The translations under genes and the position numbers were made by a program. A stretch of 64,000 bases of DNA. It comes from Sphingobium sp. SYK-6. GTDB taxonomy: Bacteria > Pseudomonadota > Alphaproteobacteria > Sphingomonadales > Sphingomonadaceae. The notes below the pieces were generated by a model. That model was not told the origin of the DNA and ran no database searches. It was given only the letters and a program-made list of their open reading frames with translations. The DNA lies in NCBI RefSeq assembly GCF_000283515.1, contig NC_015976.1, positions 2,131,001 through 2,195,000 on the forward strand, written 5' to 3'. Below, piece after piece: positions 52,140-61,553 of this stretch (position 1 is its first letter; each line of letters starts with the position of its first letter).

Positions 52140-53001
52140 CCGCGCGCTCCTCTTGGCAGCCATTGCCCTCGCCCCGCTGCTGGTCGGGGCGAGCGAACCG
52201 CAGGGTACGGCCGGTCAGCAGCGGGACGGCAATGCCCGCACGCGCATCCAGGATCAGGGCGAGGCGGCGATGGAGCGCGTGAAGCGCGCCGCCGACAATG
52301 CAAAGACCGCCAAGCCCCCTTCACCAGCTCTGCCGGCCAAAGCCGATGCCGCCGCGCAGCGCCGTGCGTTCGAGGGGGTCGACAGGCGCAAGCAGGATCC
52401 CGCCATGGCGAAAAGGGTGGAGGCTGATGTCGCGGCGGCTCGTGATGCACTGGCCGTCGAGCGGGAGGCCGCCAGCCGTCGTATCGCCCAGGCCCTGGGT
52501 CTTGAACAGCCAGAAGAGGCAGCGCTGGCCGGCGTCGTATCGACGGGTGGCACGAAACGCTGGGTTCCCGTGCTGTTCGTATCCTCCTCGATGCCGGTCG
52601 AGACGCTGCGCACCTATGCCGGACAGCTCGAACGTGCCGGCGGCGTCATGGCCTTCCGCGGCATGCCGGGCGGGATGCGGCAAGTGGCGCCGATGGCGAA
52701 ACTGTCGGCCGTCATATTGCGCCGCGATCCCGGTTGCGAAGGCCCTGCCTGCGCGATGCGCGACGTGCAGGTCATTGTCGATCCGCTCGTGTTCCGGCAG
52801 CATGGCGTCACCCAGGTGCCTGCGCTGGCGATGGTGCCGGGTGATCCGACCCTGCCTTATTGCGAGCGTGACGAGGCCAGCCCGCGGGCCGCGCACATCG
52901 TGCTGGGCGACGCTGCCCTTTCCGGATTGCTCGAGGAATACGGCCGCATTGGCGGTAAGGAGGAGGTGCGAGATGCTCTTGCTCACCTGGCGCGCTGGTA
53001 A
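52111..53001 (+). CDS. trbC: TrbC, pilus assembly protein
   Basis: 296 residues with a signal (RALLLAAIALAPLLVGA) and a long helical Ala/Arg-rich N-terminal half (RDALAVEREAASRRIAQALG). The C-terminal domain VPVLFVSSSMPVETLRTYAGQLERAGGVMAFRGMPG, DVQVIVDPLVFRQHGVTQVPALAMV is characteristic of type-F TrbC (thioredoxin-like without the CxxC). Periplasmic partner of TraW. Confidence 0.87.
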   Translation: MPLCRRSTTSRALLLAAIALAPLLVGASEPQGTAGQQRDGNARTRIQDQGEAAMERVKRAADNAKTAKPPSPALPAKADAAAQRRAFEGVDRRKQDPAMAKRVEADVAAARDALAVEREAASRRIAQALGLEQPEEAALAGVVSTGGTKRWVPVLFVSSSMPVETLRTYAGQLERAGGVMAFRGMPGGMRQVAPMAKLSAVILRRDPGCEGPACAMRDVQVIVDPLVFRQHGVTQVPALAMVPGDPTLPYCERDEASPRAAHIVLGDAALSGLLEEYGRIGGKEEVRDALAHLARW

Positions 53002-53569
53002 CCGTCTCTGGCGCGAACTTAAGGATCTCCCGCTCCGGGCCGCGGTGGCACTTGGCGCAAGCGGTCTTGGGCAACCGGCCCGGCCTGCCCAGCTGCTCAA
53101 AGCCTATGGGATCGTGCTGCCCATCGGTCTCTTCGCCTGGTGGGCGATGCCGCAGATCACCCTGGTCATGACGCCGTCGATCGACGCATGGGTCGTCCAT
53201 CGATCTCCGGGTCCGATCCATCGCGGCGACCTCATATCCTTCATATTATCCGATCCCGTAGCCGGCCCGAAGCCCGTCGCCATTACCAAATATGCGCTCT
53301 GCCTGCCTGGCGACCGGATCAGCATGGTCGAGAAGCATGGGATTGGCGGGCTGGTCGCGAATGGCTGGTACTATTGCAATGGCAGGTTGATGGGCGTCAG
53401 CAAGCCTGCGGCGCGCAATGGCAAGGCGCTCATGCATTGGCGGCCGGAAAGCCCGCGCATTTCCGAGGGGATGATCTTCGTCGGTTCGCGGCATCCCGAC
53501 GGATATGACAGCCGCTATTATGGCCCGGTGGCGATCGAGCGGCTCACGCGCATGGAGAAGTTGCTGTGA
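52973..53569 (+). CDS. TraF-type S26 signal peptidase (pilin maturation)
   Basis: 198 residues from ATG 52973 with AGGAGG upstream, inside the 3' end of trbC. One membrane helix (YGIVLPIGLFAWWAM), then the S26 fold: a serine in TPSIDAW, a lysine in TKYALCLPGD and the GYDSRYYGPV box. Such enzymes process or cyclise conjugative pilins in P-type systems and occur in F-type operons of alphaproteobacteria. The substrate is probably the pilin at 39202. Confidence 0.8.
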   Translation: MLLLTWRAGNRLWRELKDLPLRAAVALGASGLGQPARPAQLLKAYGIVLPIGLFAWWAMPQITLVMTPSIDAWVVHRSPGPIHRGDLISFILSDPVAGPKPVAITKYALCLPGDRISMVEKHGIGGLVANGWYYCNGRLMGVSKPAARNGKALMHWRPESPRISEGMIFVGSRHPDGYDSRYYGPVAIERLTRMEKLL

Positions 53570-54453
53570 AGCGCATGCTCATCCTGGGCATGGCGTTGCT
53601 CCTGCCCGCCGGTCCTGCGTGCGCGCAAGCGGCGCCTGCGAGCGCGGGCGATCGTACGGCGCGGGGCTACTGGTGGTACGAGACACCTAAATCCGGCGCT
53701 GAAGAAGAGGTGCTGCAAGAGACGGTCCCCAAGCCCGTCATCCCTCCGATGGTGGAACTGGCCAAATGGTCACCGCCCCGGATCGCGAAGCTCATCGTGG
53801 AGCAGCGCGACTATGCCGCTACCGTCCTCACGATCGACGCGGTCGCGGACTTCTGGCGGCTGCAGGATTTTGCCCGGCGCAAGGCCCGCGCCTTTGCCGG
53901 CGTGACCCAGCTTGCGATGCTCACCCATCCAGAACTCAATGCCAAAGCCGCCAATCCGATGGTCGGCGAGGCGCGCGATGCGCTGGGCGCGCAGAAGGAC
54001 CAGGTGCGCCGCCAATATCTGCGTGCGCACGCCGGGGAATTTGCGCTCGTCATGTTTGCCCGGGAATCCTGCGGCTATTGCAAGGTGCAGTGGCCGATCG
54101 TCCAGCGGTTCAAGGATGACATGGGCTGGCAGGTGAGCCTGATGGATCTCGATCGCAGACCCGACCTCAAGCAGCGCTTCGGGGTCGAGGTGACGCCGAC
54201 CACCATGGTCATCCGTCGGGGCAGTCCCCAGCGTATGGTAATTGCCGCTGGGGTCGAGTCTTACCCCAATCTTGCGCAGATGGCCTATCAGGCCGTGCGA
54301 TTGCTGAGCGGCGATATCCGCCCCGAGCAGTGGCTGACCGGCGCGGGGGAGGAAGACGGCTTCTTCGATGCGCTGGCCAATGGCCCGGTCTCCTCCACCG
54401 ATCCGCGCGTGATCGGCGGCGATCTTATCGATGCCAGGGAGCGCAGGCCATGA
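53566..54453 (+). CDS. traF: TraF, thioredoxin-like pilus assembly protein
   Basis: 295 residues starting GTG in the previous stop (GTGA). Signal peptide (LILGMALLLPAGPACAQA), RGYWWYETP, a helical middle and a thioredoxin fold with C169-G-Y-C172 (ESCGYCKVQW) and a cis-Pro loop VTPTTMVIRRG. F TraF usually lacks an active CxxC, so this version may be redox active. Periplasmic assembly factor. Confidence 0.87.
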   Translation: MKRMLILGMALLLPAGPACAQAAPASAGDRTARGYWWYETPKSGAEEEVLQETVPKPVIPPMVELAKWSPPRIAKLIVEQRDYAATVLTIDAVADFWRLQDFARRKARAFAGVTQLAMLTHPELNAKAANPMVGEARDALGAQKDQVRRQYLRAHAGEFALVMFARESCGYCKVQWPIVQRFKDDMGWQVSLMDLDRRPDLKQRFGVEVTPTTMVIRRGSPQRMVIAAGVESYPNLAQMAYQAVRLLSGDIRPEQWLTGAGEEDGFFDALANGPVSSTDPRVIGGDLIDARERRP

Positions 54454-55046
54454 GGTGCCTGGGTTCCATGCTGATCTTCGGCGTCTCGCTGCTGGCGCCA
54501 TTGATGTTGCTGCCGGCGAGCGCCTGGGCACAGCGGGCAGACCAGGACGTCGCGCGGCAGGCGGCCATTCATCCGGTATCGACGGCTGCGGACATGCGCC
54601 TGTGGCTCTCCCGCGTGCCCGTGACGCGCGATTTTCCGCCCGACTTCGAGACCATGCTGCGCGGCCAGGCGTCGCTTTATGTGATCGAGATAAGCACGGC
54701 ACCCGGATGCCTGCCCTGCGGTGATCTCTGGACGAAGCTTCTCGCATTCCGTGGTCGCTATGGTTGGCAGATCCGAACGTTGCGACAAGATGAGGCGGCG
54801 CTCCGATCGGGGCGCCTTGGCCTTCCCTGGGTCGGAAACCCGGTCGCATGGGTGCGGCCACTGTCTGATCCGGGTCGCATGGTGCCGATCGCGATCGGCA
54901 CCGATCATGGCGCCAATATCGCGCGCAACGCCTGGCTTGCCGCCCGGATGCTGGCCGGGGCGCGTGCCGCCGTGGGTGTGCGCGCCATGTCGAAATTCAC
55001 CGGGATTGTCGCCTCGACCAGCAGGCAAAATGGAGCGCGGCGATGA
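54450..55046 (+). CDS. trbB: TrbB-like thioredoxin-family protein
   Basis: 198 residues from ATG 54450 (ATGA overlap). Signal peptide (LIFGVSLLAPLMLLPASAWAQ) and a thioredoxin-like core with C87-L-P-C90 (APGCLPCGDLW), followed by RYGWQIRTLRQDE. It resembles TrbB, the periplasmic disulfide isomerase of F. Its stop at 55044-55046 overlaps an ATGA start whose gene no longer follows; the antisense ATPase gene begins soon after. Confidence 0.68.
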   Translation: MRCLGSMLIFGVSLLAPLMLLPASAWAQRADQDVARQAAIHPVSTAADMRLWLSRVPVTRDFPPDFETMLRGQASLYVIEISTAPGCLPCGDLWTKLLAFRGRYGWQIRTLRQDEAALRSGRLGLPWVGNPVAWVRPLSDPGRMVPIAIGTDHGANIARNAWLAARMLAGARAAVGVRAMSKFTGIVASTSRQNGARR

Positions 55047-55105
55047 GACCGATGCCCCCTGCGCTGCAACCTTCAGGCAAGGCTTTGCCCGGTTTTCCTG
55101 CCTGT

Positions 55106-56272
55106 TCAGTGCTGCGCGAGCAGTTGCTGGCTCATCGGCGCAAGCGGCATCACCTCGATGCCGGCGCCGAGGGGGAACGGTTCCTGCCCCGGGTAAATGA
55201 CGATGCGCCGCTCGGGATCGATATCGGCGCAAGCATGATGGAAGCCTCGTTCCACTTTGGGATTGAGGCTGCGCTTTATTGCGATGGCCCAACGCTTGCC
55301 TCCAGCCAGTGTCAGCAGCAGATCGATTTCAGCGCCTGCCGACGTGCGATAGAAATTGGCCTGCGTTCCTTCCGGTGCGGCAGCGATCAGGGTTTCGATC
55401 ACGAAACCTTCCCAGCTGGCGCCGGTGACGGGATGGCCAAGAATGTCGTCGATGGTCGCAAGTCCAAGCAGACCGTGAACGAGGCCGCTGTCTCGTACAT
55501 AGAGGCGCGGGCTCTTGACGAGGCGCTTGCCGTTGGTGCCGTGCCAGGGTTCAAGACGGCGAACGAGCAGCAGATCGACCAGCAGGTCCAGCCATGCCGC
55601 TATCGTCTTGCCATCGACGCCGATGGCGCGGGCCAGTTCGGCGGCGTTGTGCAAACGCCCTTGATGATGGGCAAGCATCGTCCAGAAGCGTCGCAGACTT
55701 TCCGCAGGGATGCGCGGTCCCAGCATCGGCGCGTCGCGTTCGAGATAAGAGCGGATGAAATCCTGTCGCCAGCGCAGGCTCAGCGTGTCGCTTGTCGCGA
55801 GAAAGCTGTTGGGGAATCCGCCCCGAGCCCACAGGTGATCGATCTTCGCTTCGGGGATTTCAAGTGGATCCAGCGGGCGCATTTCCAAGTAACTGATCCG
55901 GCCGGCCAGACTCTCTCCCGGTTGCCGCATCAGATCCATGGACGCCGAACCGAGCAGCAGGAAGCGGCCGCTACGCAGACCCTTGCGGCGTCCCCTGTCG
56001 ATCACGCCGCGCAGGATCTGGAAAAGGTCGGGCGCCCGATAAACTTCATCGAGGATGACGAGCTTGTCCTCATGCCCGGCGAGATAGAGTTCCGGTTCCG
56101 CCAGACGCGCACGATCAGCCTCGGACTCAAGATCGAGATAGAGCGAGGGACGCATCCTGGCGATCTCCTGAGCCAGCGTCGTCTTGCCGACCTGTCGAGG
56201 CCCGAGCAGCGCGACTGCCGGGCTTCTGTCGATCGTTGCCGCCAGTTCTGCCTTGATACGCCTCTCAATCAT
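55106..56272 (-). CDS. AAA ATPase with DUF4143 domain, antisense insert in the transfer operon
   Basis: 388 residues, transcribed against the transfer genes on both sides. Walker A LLGPRQVGKTT at about 23-33, Walker B LVILDEVYRAP, then LLGSASMDLMRQPGESLAGRISYLEMRPLDPLE; the C-terminal DUF4143 part contains ARLYVRDSGLVHGLLGL and WEGFVIETLIAA, plus a nuclease-like GAEIDLLLTLAGGKRWAIAIK. Such proteins are widespread accessory genes of uncertain function. It looks like a cargo gene inserted between the trbB-like gene and traH. Confidence 0.88.
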   Translation of the reverse strand: MIERRIKAELAATIDRSPAVALLGPRQVGKTTLAQEIARMRPSLYLDLESEADRARLAEPELYLAGHEDKLVILDEVYRAPDLFQILRGVIDRGRRKGLRSGRFLLLGSASMDLMRQPGESLAGRISYLEMRPLDPLEIPEAKIDHLWARGGFPNSFLATSDTLSLRWRQDFIRSYLERDAPMLGPRIPAESLRRFWTMLAHHQGRLHNAAELARAIGVDGKTIAAWLDLLVDLLLVRRLEPWHGTNGKRLVKSPRLYVRDSGLVHGLLGLATIDDILGHPVTGASWEGFVIETLIAAAPEGTQANFYRTSAGAEIDLLLTLAGGKRWAIAIKRSLNPKVERGFHHACADIDPERRIVIYPGQEPFPLGAGIEVMPLAPMSQQLLAQH

Positions 56273-56376
56273 CCGCGCATTTATGGATCATCACTCCAGA
56301 TTTGCAAGGTTAGTGGTTTGCGCCATGGCTCCGCAGGCGGCCCATATTTCGCTCTTTCGGCTCAAGGAAGTTCGTC

Positions 56377-57801
56377 ATGCCTATTTCCCATCGGCGCCTG
56401 ATCTCCACGCTGGTCCTGATTGTCGCTTCATGCGGCCAGACAGTTCCGGCCCATGCCCAGGGCTGGGCCGAGAGCTGGTTCGATAATGTCACCTACACCT
56501 CGCCCGGCAGCTTCGAGGACCAGACACGCGGCTATGTAACGGCAGGCGGCATGTCGGGCCGCGTCGATGTCCATGACGATTATCTGATGAGCCTGACGTT
56601 GCCCAAGGTGAAGGCAGGTTGCGGTGGTATCGACATGTTCCTTGGCGGCATGTCGTTTCTCGATCCCGATTATCTCGTCCAGAAGCTGGAGACCATCCTG
56701 CAGGCCGCGCCGGCCGTCGCCTTCCAGTATCTTCTGGAAACACTGGATGAGAAGATGGGCAATATTATCTCGAAGATGGAGGCGGCGACCAACTTCCTGA
56801 ACTCTATTCAGGTGAACGACTGCCGTCTTGCCAATCGCATGGTCCAGATCGCGAAGGGCGACGACAACATGTCGGGAATCGTCGAGGAAATGACCGGCTA
56901 CAAGTCGATCCGCGAAGGCTATGCCAATAGCTGGCAACAGAGCCGCGAAAAGATCCAGGCCAACAAGGGCAATCCGACCGAGGATCTCAAGGACGCGCTC
57001 GCCAATTGCCCGGCCGAGGTCACGGATATCTTCAAGACCGGTTCGCTGCTCGCGCATGCCGCAGCGCGCGTCGGCGCATCCGACTGGGCGGGCGTCATGC
57101 GGGCCCGGGTCGGCGACGTCTATATGCGCTGGGATGCAAACGACAAGGTGCCACTCTTCTCGGCCATTCCCGCCTGCCCGCGCCAGGATACCGAGAGCGC
57201 CGACGATTTCCTGACTGGTCGCGTGCCGACCCGTGCGCTCAACATCCCCGCCACCGCCGCGGATTGCTCGGTGAACGGCGCTGGCCGCGGCGCACTGATA
57301 TTGGCGCGCGAGCGGATGGAGGCGATCTCCGTCAAGATCCGGACGCGCGCGGCGCTGACCACGGAGGAAAAGCAGTTCGTCGCCAATGTGCGGACGCTGC
57401 CGGTCTATCGCCTGCTCGAATGGGGCGTGCGACAGGGTCTCACCGATAGCGTGATCGCCGACACCGATGAACTCGTCGCCCTCACCCTCGCCTATCAGAT
57501 GCTGAACGACCTCACCCGCTCGATCGACTTCGCGCTGCAGAATGCCGAACGCGGTGTGACGACGGCGGGGGCTGCCGATGCCGAGAACACGAACATCTGC
57601 CAGACCCGTATTCTGACCAAGGGCATCGAGCAGTTGCGCGAACTCAGAGACGAGGTGCTGCGCCAGCGCGCGCAGATGCGCCAGTCCTACATGGCCGCCA
57701 TGAACCAGGCGAACCTTTCGGCGAATTATGCGGGTGTCGTCCGCCAGCGCGACCGCGATGCCCGCGACGCCGCTGGCGCCAACGCCAATCGCAACCGGTG
57801 A
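56377..57801 (+). CDS. traH: TraH, pilus assembly protein
   Basis: 474 residues with a signal peptide (LISTLVLIVASCGQTVPAHAQG), followed by the TraH body: FEDQTRGYVTAGGMSGRVDVHDDYLMSLTLPKVKAGCGGIDMFLGGMSFLDPDYLVQKLE, then coiled-coil and Cys-containing segments (VNDCRLANRMV, LANCPAEVTDIFKTG). AAGGAAG precedes the ATG, so it has its own ribosome site, unlike most of the operon. It overlaps traG by GTGA. Confidence 0.9.
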   Translation: MPISHRRLISTLVLIVASCGQTVPAHAQGWAESWFDNVTYTSPGSFEDQTRGYVTAGGMSGRVDVHDDYLMSLTLPKVKAGCGGIDMFLGGMSFLDPDYLVQKLETILQAAPAVAFQYLLETLDEKMGNIISKMEAATNFLNSIQVNDCRLANRMVQIAKGDDNMSGIVEEMTGYKSIREGYANSWQQSREKIQANKGNPTEDLKDALANCPAEVTDIFKTGSLLAHAAARVGASDWAGVMRARVGDVYMRWDANDKVPLFSAIPACPRQDTESADDFLTGRVPTRALNIPATAADCSVNGAGRGALILARERMEAISVKIRTRAALTTEEKQFVANVRTLPVYRLLEWGVRQGLTDSVIADTDELVALTLAYQMLNDLTRSIDFALQNAERGVTTAGAADAENTNICQTRILTKGIEQLRELRDEVLRQRAQMRQSYMAAMNQANLSANYAGVVRQRDRDARDAAGANANRNR

Positions 57802-60800
57802 GGCGGGCCATGCGTCACATCATCCGCTTGTTCCTCGCTCTCGTCGGGTGTCTGAGCGCGACGCCCGCGCTGGCGATCGACGCGAGCTATCACACATGGG
57901 ACGGCTTCTCGGAGACCGTCGATGCGTTTCATCTGGTCGCGATGATGTTCGGCGACCCGCGCTACGAAACGCTGGTCGTGATCATCGCGGTTGCCGGGAT
58001 CGGGCTGGGCGCGGTTCTGGCAAGCATCAAGGGTTCCGGCATGGGTCTGGTTGCCTTCGGCTTTCAGATGCTGATCGGTATCGGCCTGTTCGCCGGCATG
58101 ATCGCCACGACGGGCACGATCCACATCTACGACCGGGTGCGCAACGCCTATCAGCCGGTCGGTGATGTACCCAACCTCATCGTGCTCGTTGCCGGCGTCA
58201 CCAACCTCATGGAGCGGACGCTTGCCGAGACTATCGACGACAACACAACCGATCCCAATGCAAAGCTGGAATTCGGTGCCGGCGGCCATGCATTCGACCT
58301 ATTCCTGAACGCCGTCAGTCCCCGCAGCCCGATCGTGGACACCTTCCTCGATGCGACGGTGAAGGATTATGTGCGGCAATGCTATCCTGTCGCCCGCGTG
58401 TCGCCGGCCTATGGGGTCGACGACGATCAACTCTTCCGGACGTCGACCGACCTTCCCGCCTCCTTCGCGGCGATGGCGGGGCCAGCAACCTTCTCGACCG
58501 TGTACACGGCGAGCGACAAGGCCGGCACGACGATGAGCTGCGAGGCGGCATGGGAGTATATCGCCGATCGGCTGTCGGACAGCACGTTGTTCGACGCCTA
58601 TAGCGACCAGGTCTGCGCGCGTACCGGCTTCGACGTGACCCAGGCAGCCCAGCGCGATCGCTGCCGCCAGCAGATCGATGCGCTGGGCGACATGATGCTG
58701 GGCCATTCCATGAGCCGGCAGAAGTTCCTGACCAATATTCTCCTCGGCCAGACCGTCGGTGACGTGCTATTCGAGGATTCCCCGGCGGCAACCGCCCGCG
58801 TGATGGCGAACCGGGCGATCGAGTCCAACGGGCTCGCCACGCTCTCCATCGCCAACGAATGGATGCCGACCATCCGCGCGTCGGTGTTCGCGATCATGCT
58901 GATGATGATGCCGATCGCGCTTCTCTTCATCCTGACACCGATCAACCTGCGGGTCGCGAGCTTCGCGCTCGGCCTCTTCGTGTTCGTCGCGCTCTGGGGC
59001 GTCATCGATGCCGGCATTTACCAGCTTACGCTCGGCCGGGCGATGGATGTGCTGGCCGAGCTGCGGGCAACCAATGTCGCCGCCGACAGCTGGATCCTCG
59101 CGCCCTCGGCGGCGATGAAGGCGCTTGCCATTTTCGGCTCCTTCCGGACGGCCGCGGCAGGCCTTGCCGGCGCGTTCGTCTTCACGGTGTTCCGCTTCTC
59201 CGGTAACATGTTCACTGCCTTCACGTCCGGGATGCTCGGTGTGCAGGGCCAGGGCAGCATGGCGGCCGCGACGGTGGGAACCAGCGAGGGCTATGCCTCG
59301 GCGCTGGAGGCGCAGGCCTCGGCCGGCGGCACCATGTCGCGGCGCGCGGCATCGTCGGGCTTCGGCGATTTCGGCGAGCGCAGCAGCTTCGGTCTCGACC
59401 GAAATTTCGCGTCGGCCGGATCCATGCTCGGCGAACAGGGTGGCGGCGCAGCAGGAACGGCCGCCTTCGGTCTCGGCCGGGCGGACGCCGCGCGGGAACT
59501 GGGCGGGCTCTCCCCGGCGCTTGTCGGCCGGAATCTGAGCGATCCGGCAACGGCGCGCGCGGTACGCGCCAATGCCGCGACTTCCGCGATCCACAATTTT
59601 GCCCAGGGCGATGCCCTGCGCAAGCTTGGCACCACCTATTTCGGCCAAGGCCAGGGCGGCGAGCGCGCCTTTGCAGCCCTCGCGCAGAATATGGTGCAGT
59701 GGAAGGCGTTCGGCGACCAGCGCGCCTATGACATGATGCAATCCGCCGCGCAGCGGCATTTTGAGCGCAGCGGCTATGATGCGAAGGATGCCGCGCTCAA
59801 GGCATCGACGGTGATCGCCCAGGCGAGCGCTGATCCGACTTTCGCCAAGCTGACGGCCAATGCGTTCGATCAGGAGCAGATGCTGCGCAATGACCTGACC
59901 GCGGCGCAGACACAGGTGGGCGCGATGGAAGGCCGGCGCGACTATGCAGGCGACAGCGTTGCCGCAGTCGAGCGCGGCAATGTCGCGACCGAGCAAGCGC
60001 ATCGAACGGGCGGCAATCAGGGACAGAGGCAGGCTGCGGCCATGCTCGGCCTCTCCGTCACCGAAACCAGCCGGCGCATCGGGTTCATCAATGCGCTCTC
60101 AGGCGAGGCCCGATCGACGGCGATCAGCCAGCTATCCCGTTCAACCGGGCGCAATGAGGCACAGGTTCTGCGCGCGCTTGAGGGCTATAATGCTGCCGTG
60201 CAGGTCGGCACGGCCGATGGCGCGACTGCGGAGGCTGCGCGCGAAGGCACGAGCGTCTACGGACGCACGCGCGAAGCCGCCGGCTACGACTTCGCCGAGC
60301 GCTCGGGCAAGCTCGATGCCCAGCGTGAGATTGGTCCCGATGGGGTACGCAGCAATGCCCAGATCGGCGAGCAGCGGCGGCAGGCGGACAATGCGGGCTT
60401 TGCCGAGGGTGCTGCGGCCGCCGGTGTATCGGTCCGGGAAGCGGCTCACCTCGATTCCTTCATCCGCTCGCTTGCCGGCACTGCCGGGAACCAGGTCGAC
60501 ATGGCCGAGGGCGGCGCGGAAGGCATTGCCGATCGCGCGCGCAACGAGCGTCTGACCGGAATTGTCGACAGGGAACGTCTCACCCGCACCCAGGCGCTGC
60601 TCCGCGCGCACGGGGTGGAGATGTCCAAGCGCCAGATCGCCATGGACCAGAATGGCGACCTCAGTCTCAATCTGACGCCGGAACTCGCGGCGCAGATGTG
60701 GCGGGGCGGCCTTATCAACGAGAGTCAGCTTGGCGCCATCGCCAATGGCGGGCATGCCCGGTTCAGCTTCGCCCACAACGACCTGCTCGTCTCCAGCAGC

Positions 60801-61553
60801 ACCGGGTTCAGCCAGTCCGCGCGCAACGATACCAGCACGCGGTTCGAGGCCGGCAAGCAGGCGGGGCCAGACACGATCGAGCATTTCCTCGGCAGTGGTC
60901 CGGAAGGTCAGGCTGCCATGGCCAACTGGCTGCGCGGTGGGTTTGAGATGGATCGGCGTGGCGACTGGCGGTTGAAGCCGCAGGTTGCCGATACTCTGGA
61001 GCGGGATGTCACGGCCATCATCGCGCAGACAGGGTGGAACAGATCGCTTTCCCGTACCGCAGATCATCAGACTTCAAACACTCAAAGCGTATCGGGTGAC
61101 CTCTCCGCAACCGCTAGCAGGGGTGTCAGCGCCGGTGACAAGGGTGACAAAGGTAGGGCAGGAACCTCCGGTAGCGCCACTGGATCGCTGAGTGGCAAGC
61201 TAGGAATGGATATCTCCGACCGGGGATCTGCGACTGTTTCGGCACAGTCCTCAATGGACATCGTCAACTACGACGTTCGTGAGGTTCTCGCGTCGGCGGA
61301 GAGAGCTGCGGCCCGTTCGGGACGCCCCGAGGAAACGTTTGCAAAGGAATTGAGCGAGGGGGTTCTCGGCAATCAAGGGCTTCGCAATCGCTATTTGGAG
61401 CAAGCAGATTCTGGTCGCGGCACTATGCAGGTCACCGCCCCTCTTACTTCGATGGAACAATCGTCGATCCTGAGTTCAGGTCGATTAATGTTGGATCGGG
61501 ATCATGGCTCAGCGGACGGGGACCCCAGCTTCAAGGAGCGCCGGGATCCCTAA
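57798..61553 (+). CDS. traG: TraG, mating-pair stabilisation and entry-exclusion-interacting protein
   Basis: 1251 residues from the GTG in the traH stop; an ATG at 57810 with a signal-like start (HIIRLFLALVGCLSATPALA) is an alternative. The N-terminal half has several membrane helices (about 60-80, 90-110, 355-375, 385-405, 450-470); the long C-terminal part is hydrophilic, repeat-poor and helical (ASAGGTMSRRAASSGFGDFGERSSFG, later SVSGDLSATASRG). Typical of F-type TraG. Last gene of the operon; its end overlaps the convergent gene by 4 nt. Confidence 0.88.
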   Translation: MRRAMRHIIRLFLALVGCLSATPALAIDASYHTWDGFSETVDAFHLVAMMFGDPRYETLVVIIAVAGIGLGAVLASIKGSGMGLVAFGFQMLIGIGLFAGMIATTGTIHIYDRVRNAYQPVGDVPNLIVLVAGVTNLMERTLAETIDDNTTDPNAKLEFGAGGHAFDLFLNAVSPRSPIVDTFLDATVKDYVRQCYPVARVSPAYGVDDDQLFRTSTDLPASFAAMAGPATFSTVYTASDKAGTTMSCEAAWEYIADRLSDSTLFDAYSDQVCARTGFDVTQAAQRDRCRQQIDALGDMMLGHSMSRQKFLTNILLGQTVGDVLFEDSPAATARVMANRAIESNGLATLSIANEWMPTIRASVFAIMLMMMPIALLFILTPINLRVASFALGLFVFVALWGVIDAGIYQLTLGRAMDVLAELRATNVAADSWILAPSAAMKALAIFGSFRTAAAGLAGAFVFTVFRFSGNMFTAFTSGMLGVQGQGSMAAATVGTSEGYASALEAQASAGGTMSRRAASSGFGDFGERSSFGLDRNFASAGSMLGEQGGGAAGTAAFGLGRADAARELGGLSPALVGRNLSDPATARAVRANAATSAIHNFAQGDALRKLGTTYFGQGQGGERAFAALAQNMVQWKAFGDQRAYDMMQSAAQRHFERSGYDAKDAALKASTVIAQASADPTFAKLTANAFDQEQMLRNDLTAAQTQVGAMEGRRDYAGDSVAAVERGNVATEQAHRTGGNQGQRQAAAMLGLSVTETSRRIGFINALSGEARSTAISQLSRSTGRNEAQVLRALEGYNAAVQVGTADGATAEAAREGTSVYGRTREAAGYDFAERSGKLDAQREIGPDGVRSNAQIGEQRRQADNAGFAEGAAAAGVSVREAAHLDSFIRSLAGTAGNQVDMAEGGAEGIADRARNERLTGIVDRERLTRTQALLRAHGVEMSKRQIAMDQNGDLSLNLTPELAAQMWRGGLINESQLGAIANGGHARFSFAHNDLLVSSSTGFSQSARNDTSTRFEAGKQAGPDTIEHFLGSGPEGQAAMANWLRGGFEMDRRGDWRLKPQVADTLERDVTAIIAQTGWNRSLSRTADHQTSNTQSVSGDLSATASRGVSAGDKGDKGRAGTSGSATGSLSGKLGMDISDRGSATVSAQSSMDIVNYDVREVLASAERAAARSGRPEETFAKELSEGVLGNQGLRNRYLEQADSGRGTMQVTAPLTSMEQSSILSSGRLMLDRDHGSADGDPSFKERRDP

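Noticed and set aside
58767..60002. 411-codon minus-strand frame
   Set aside because: Antisense to traG, rich in Arg/His as expected of shadow frames, with no start signal.
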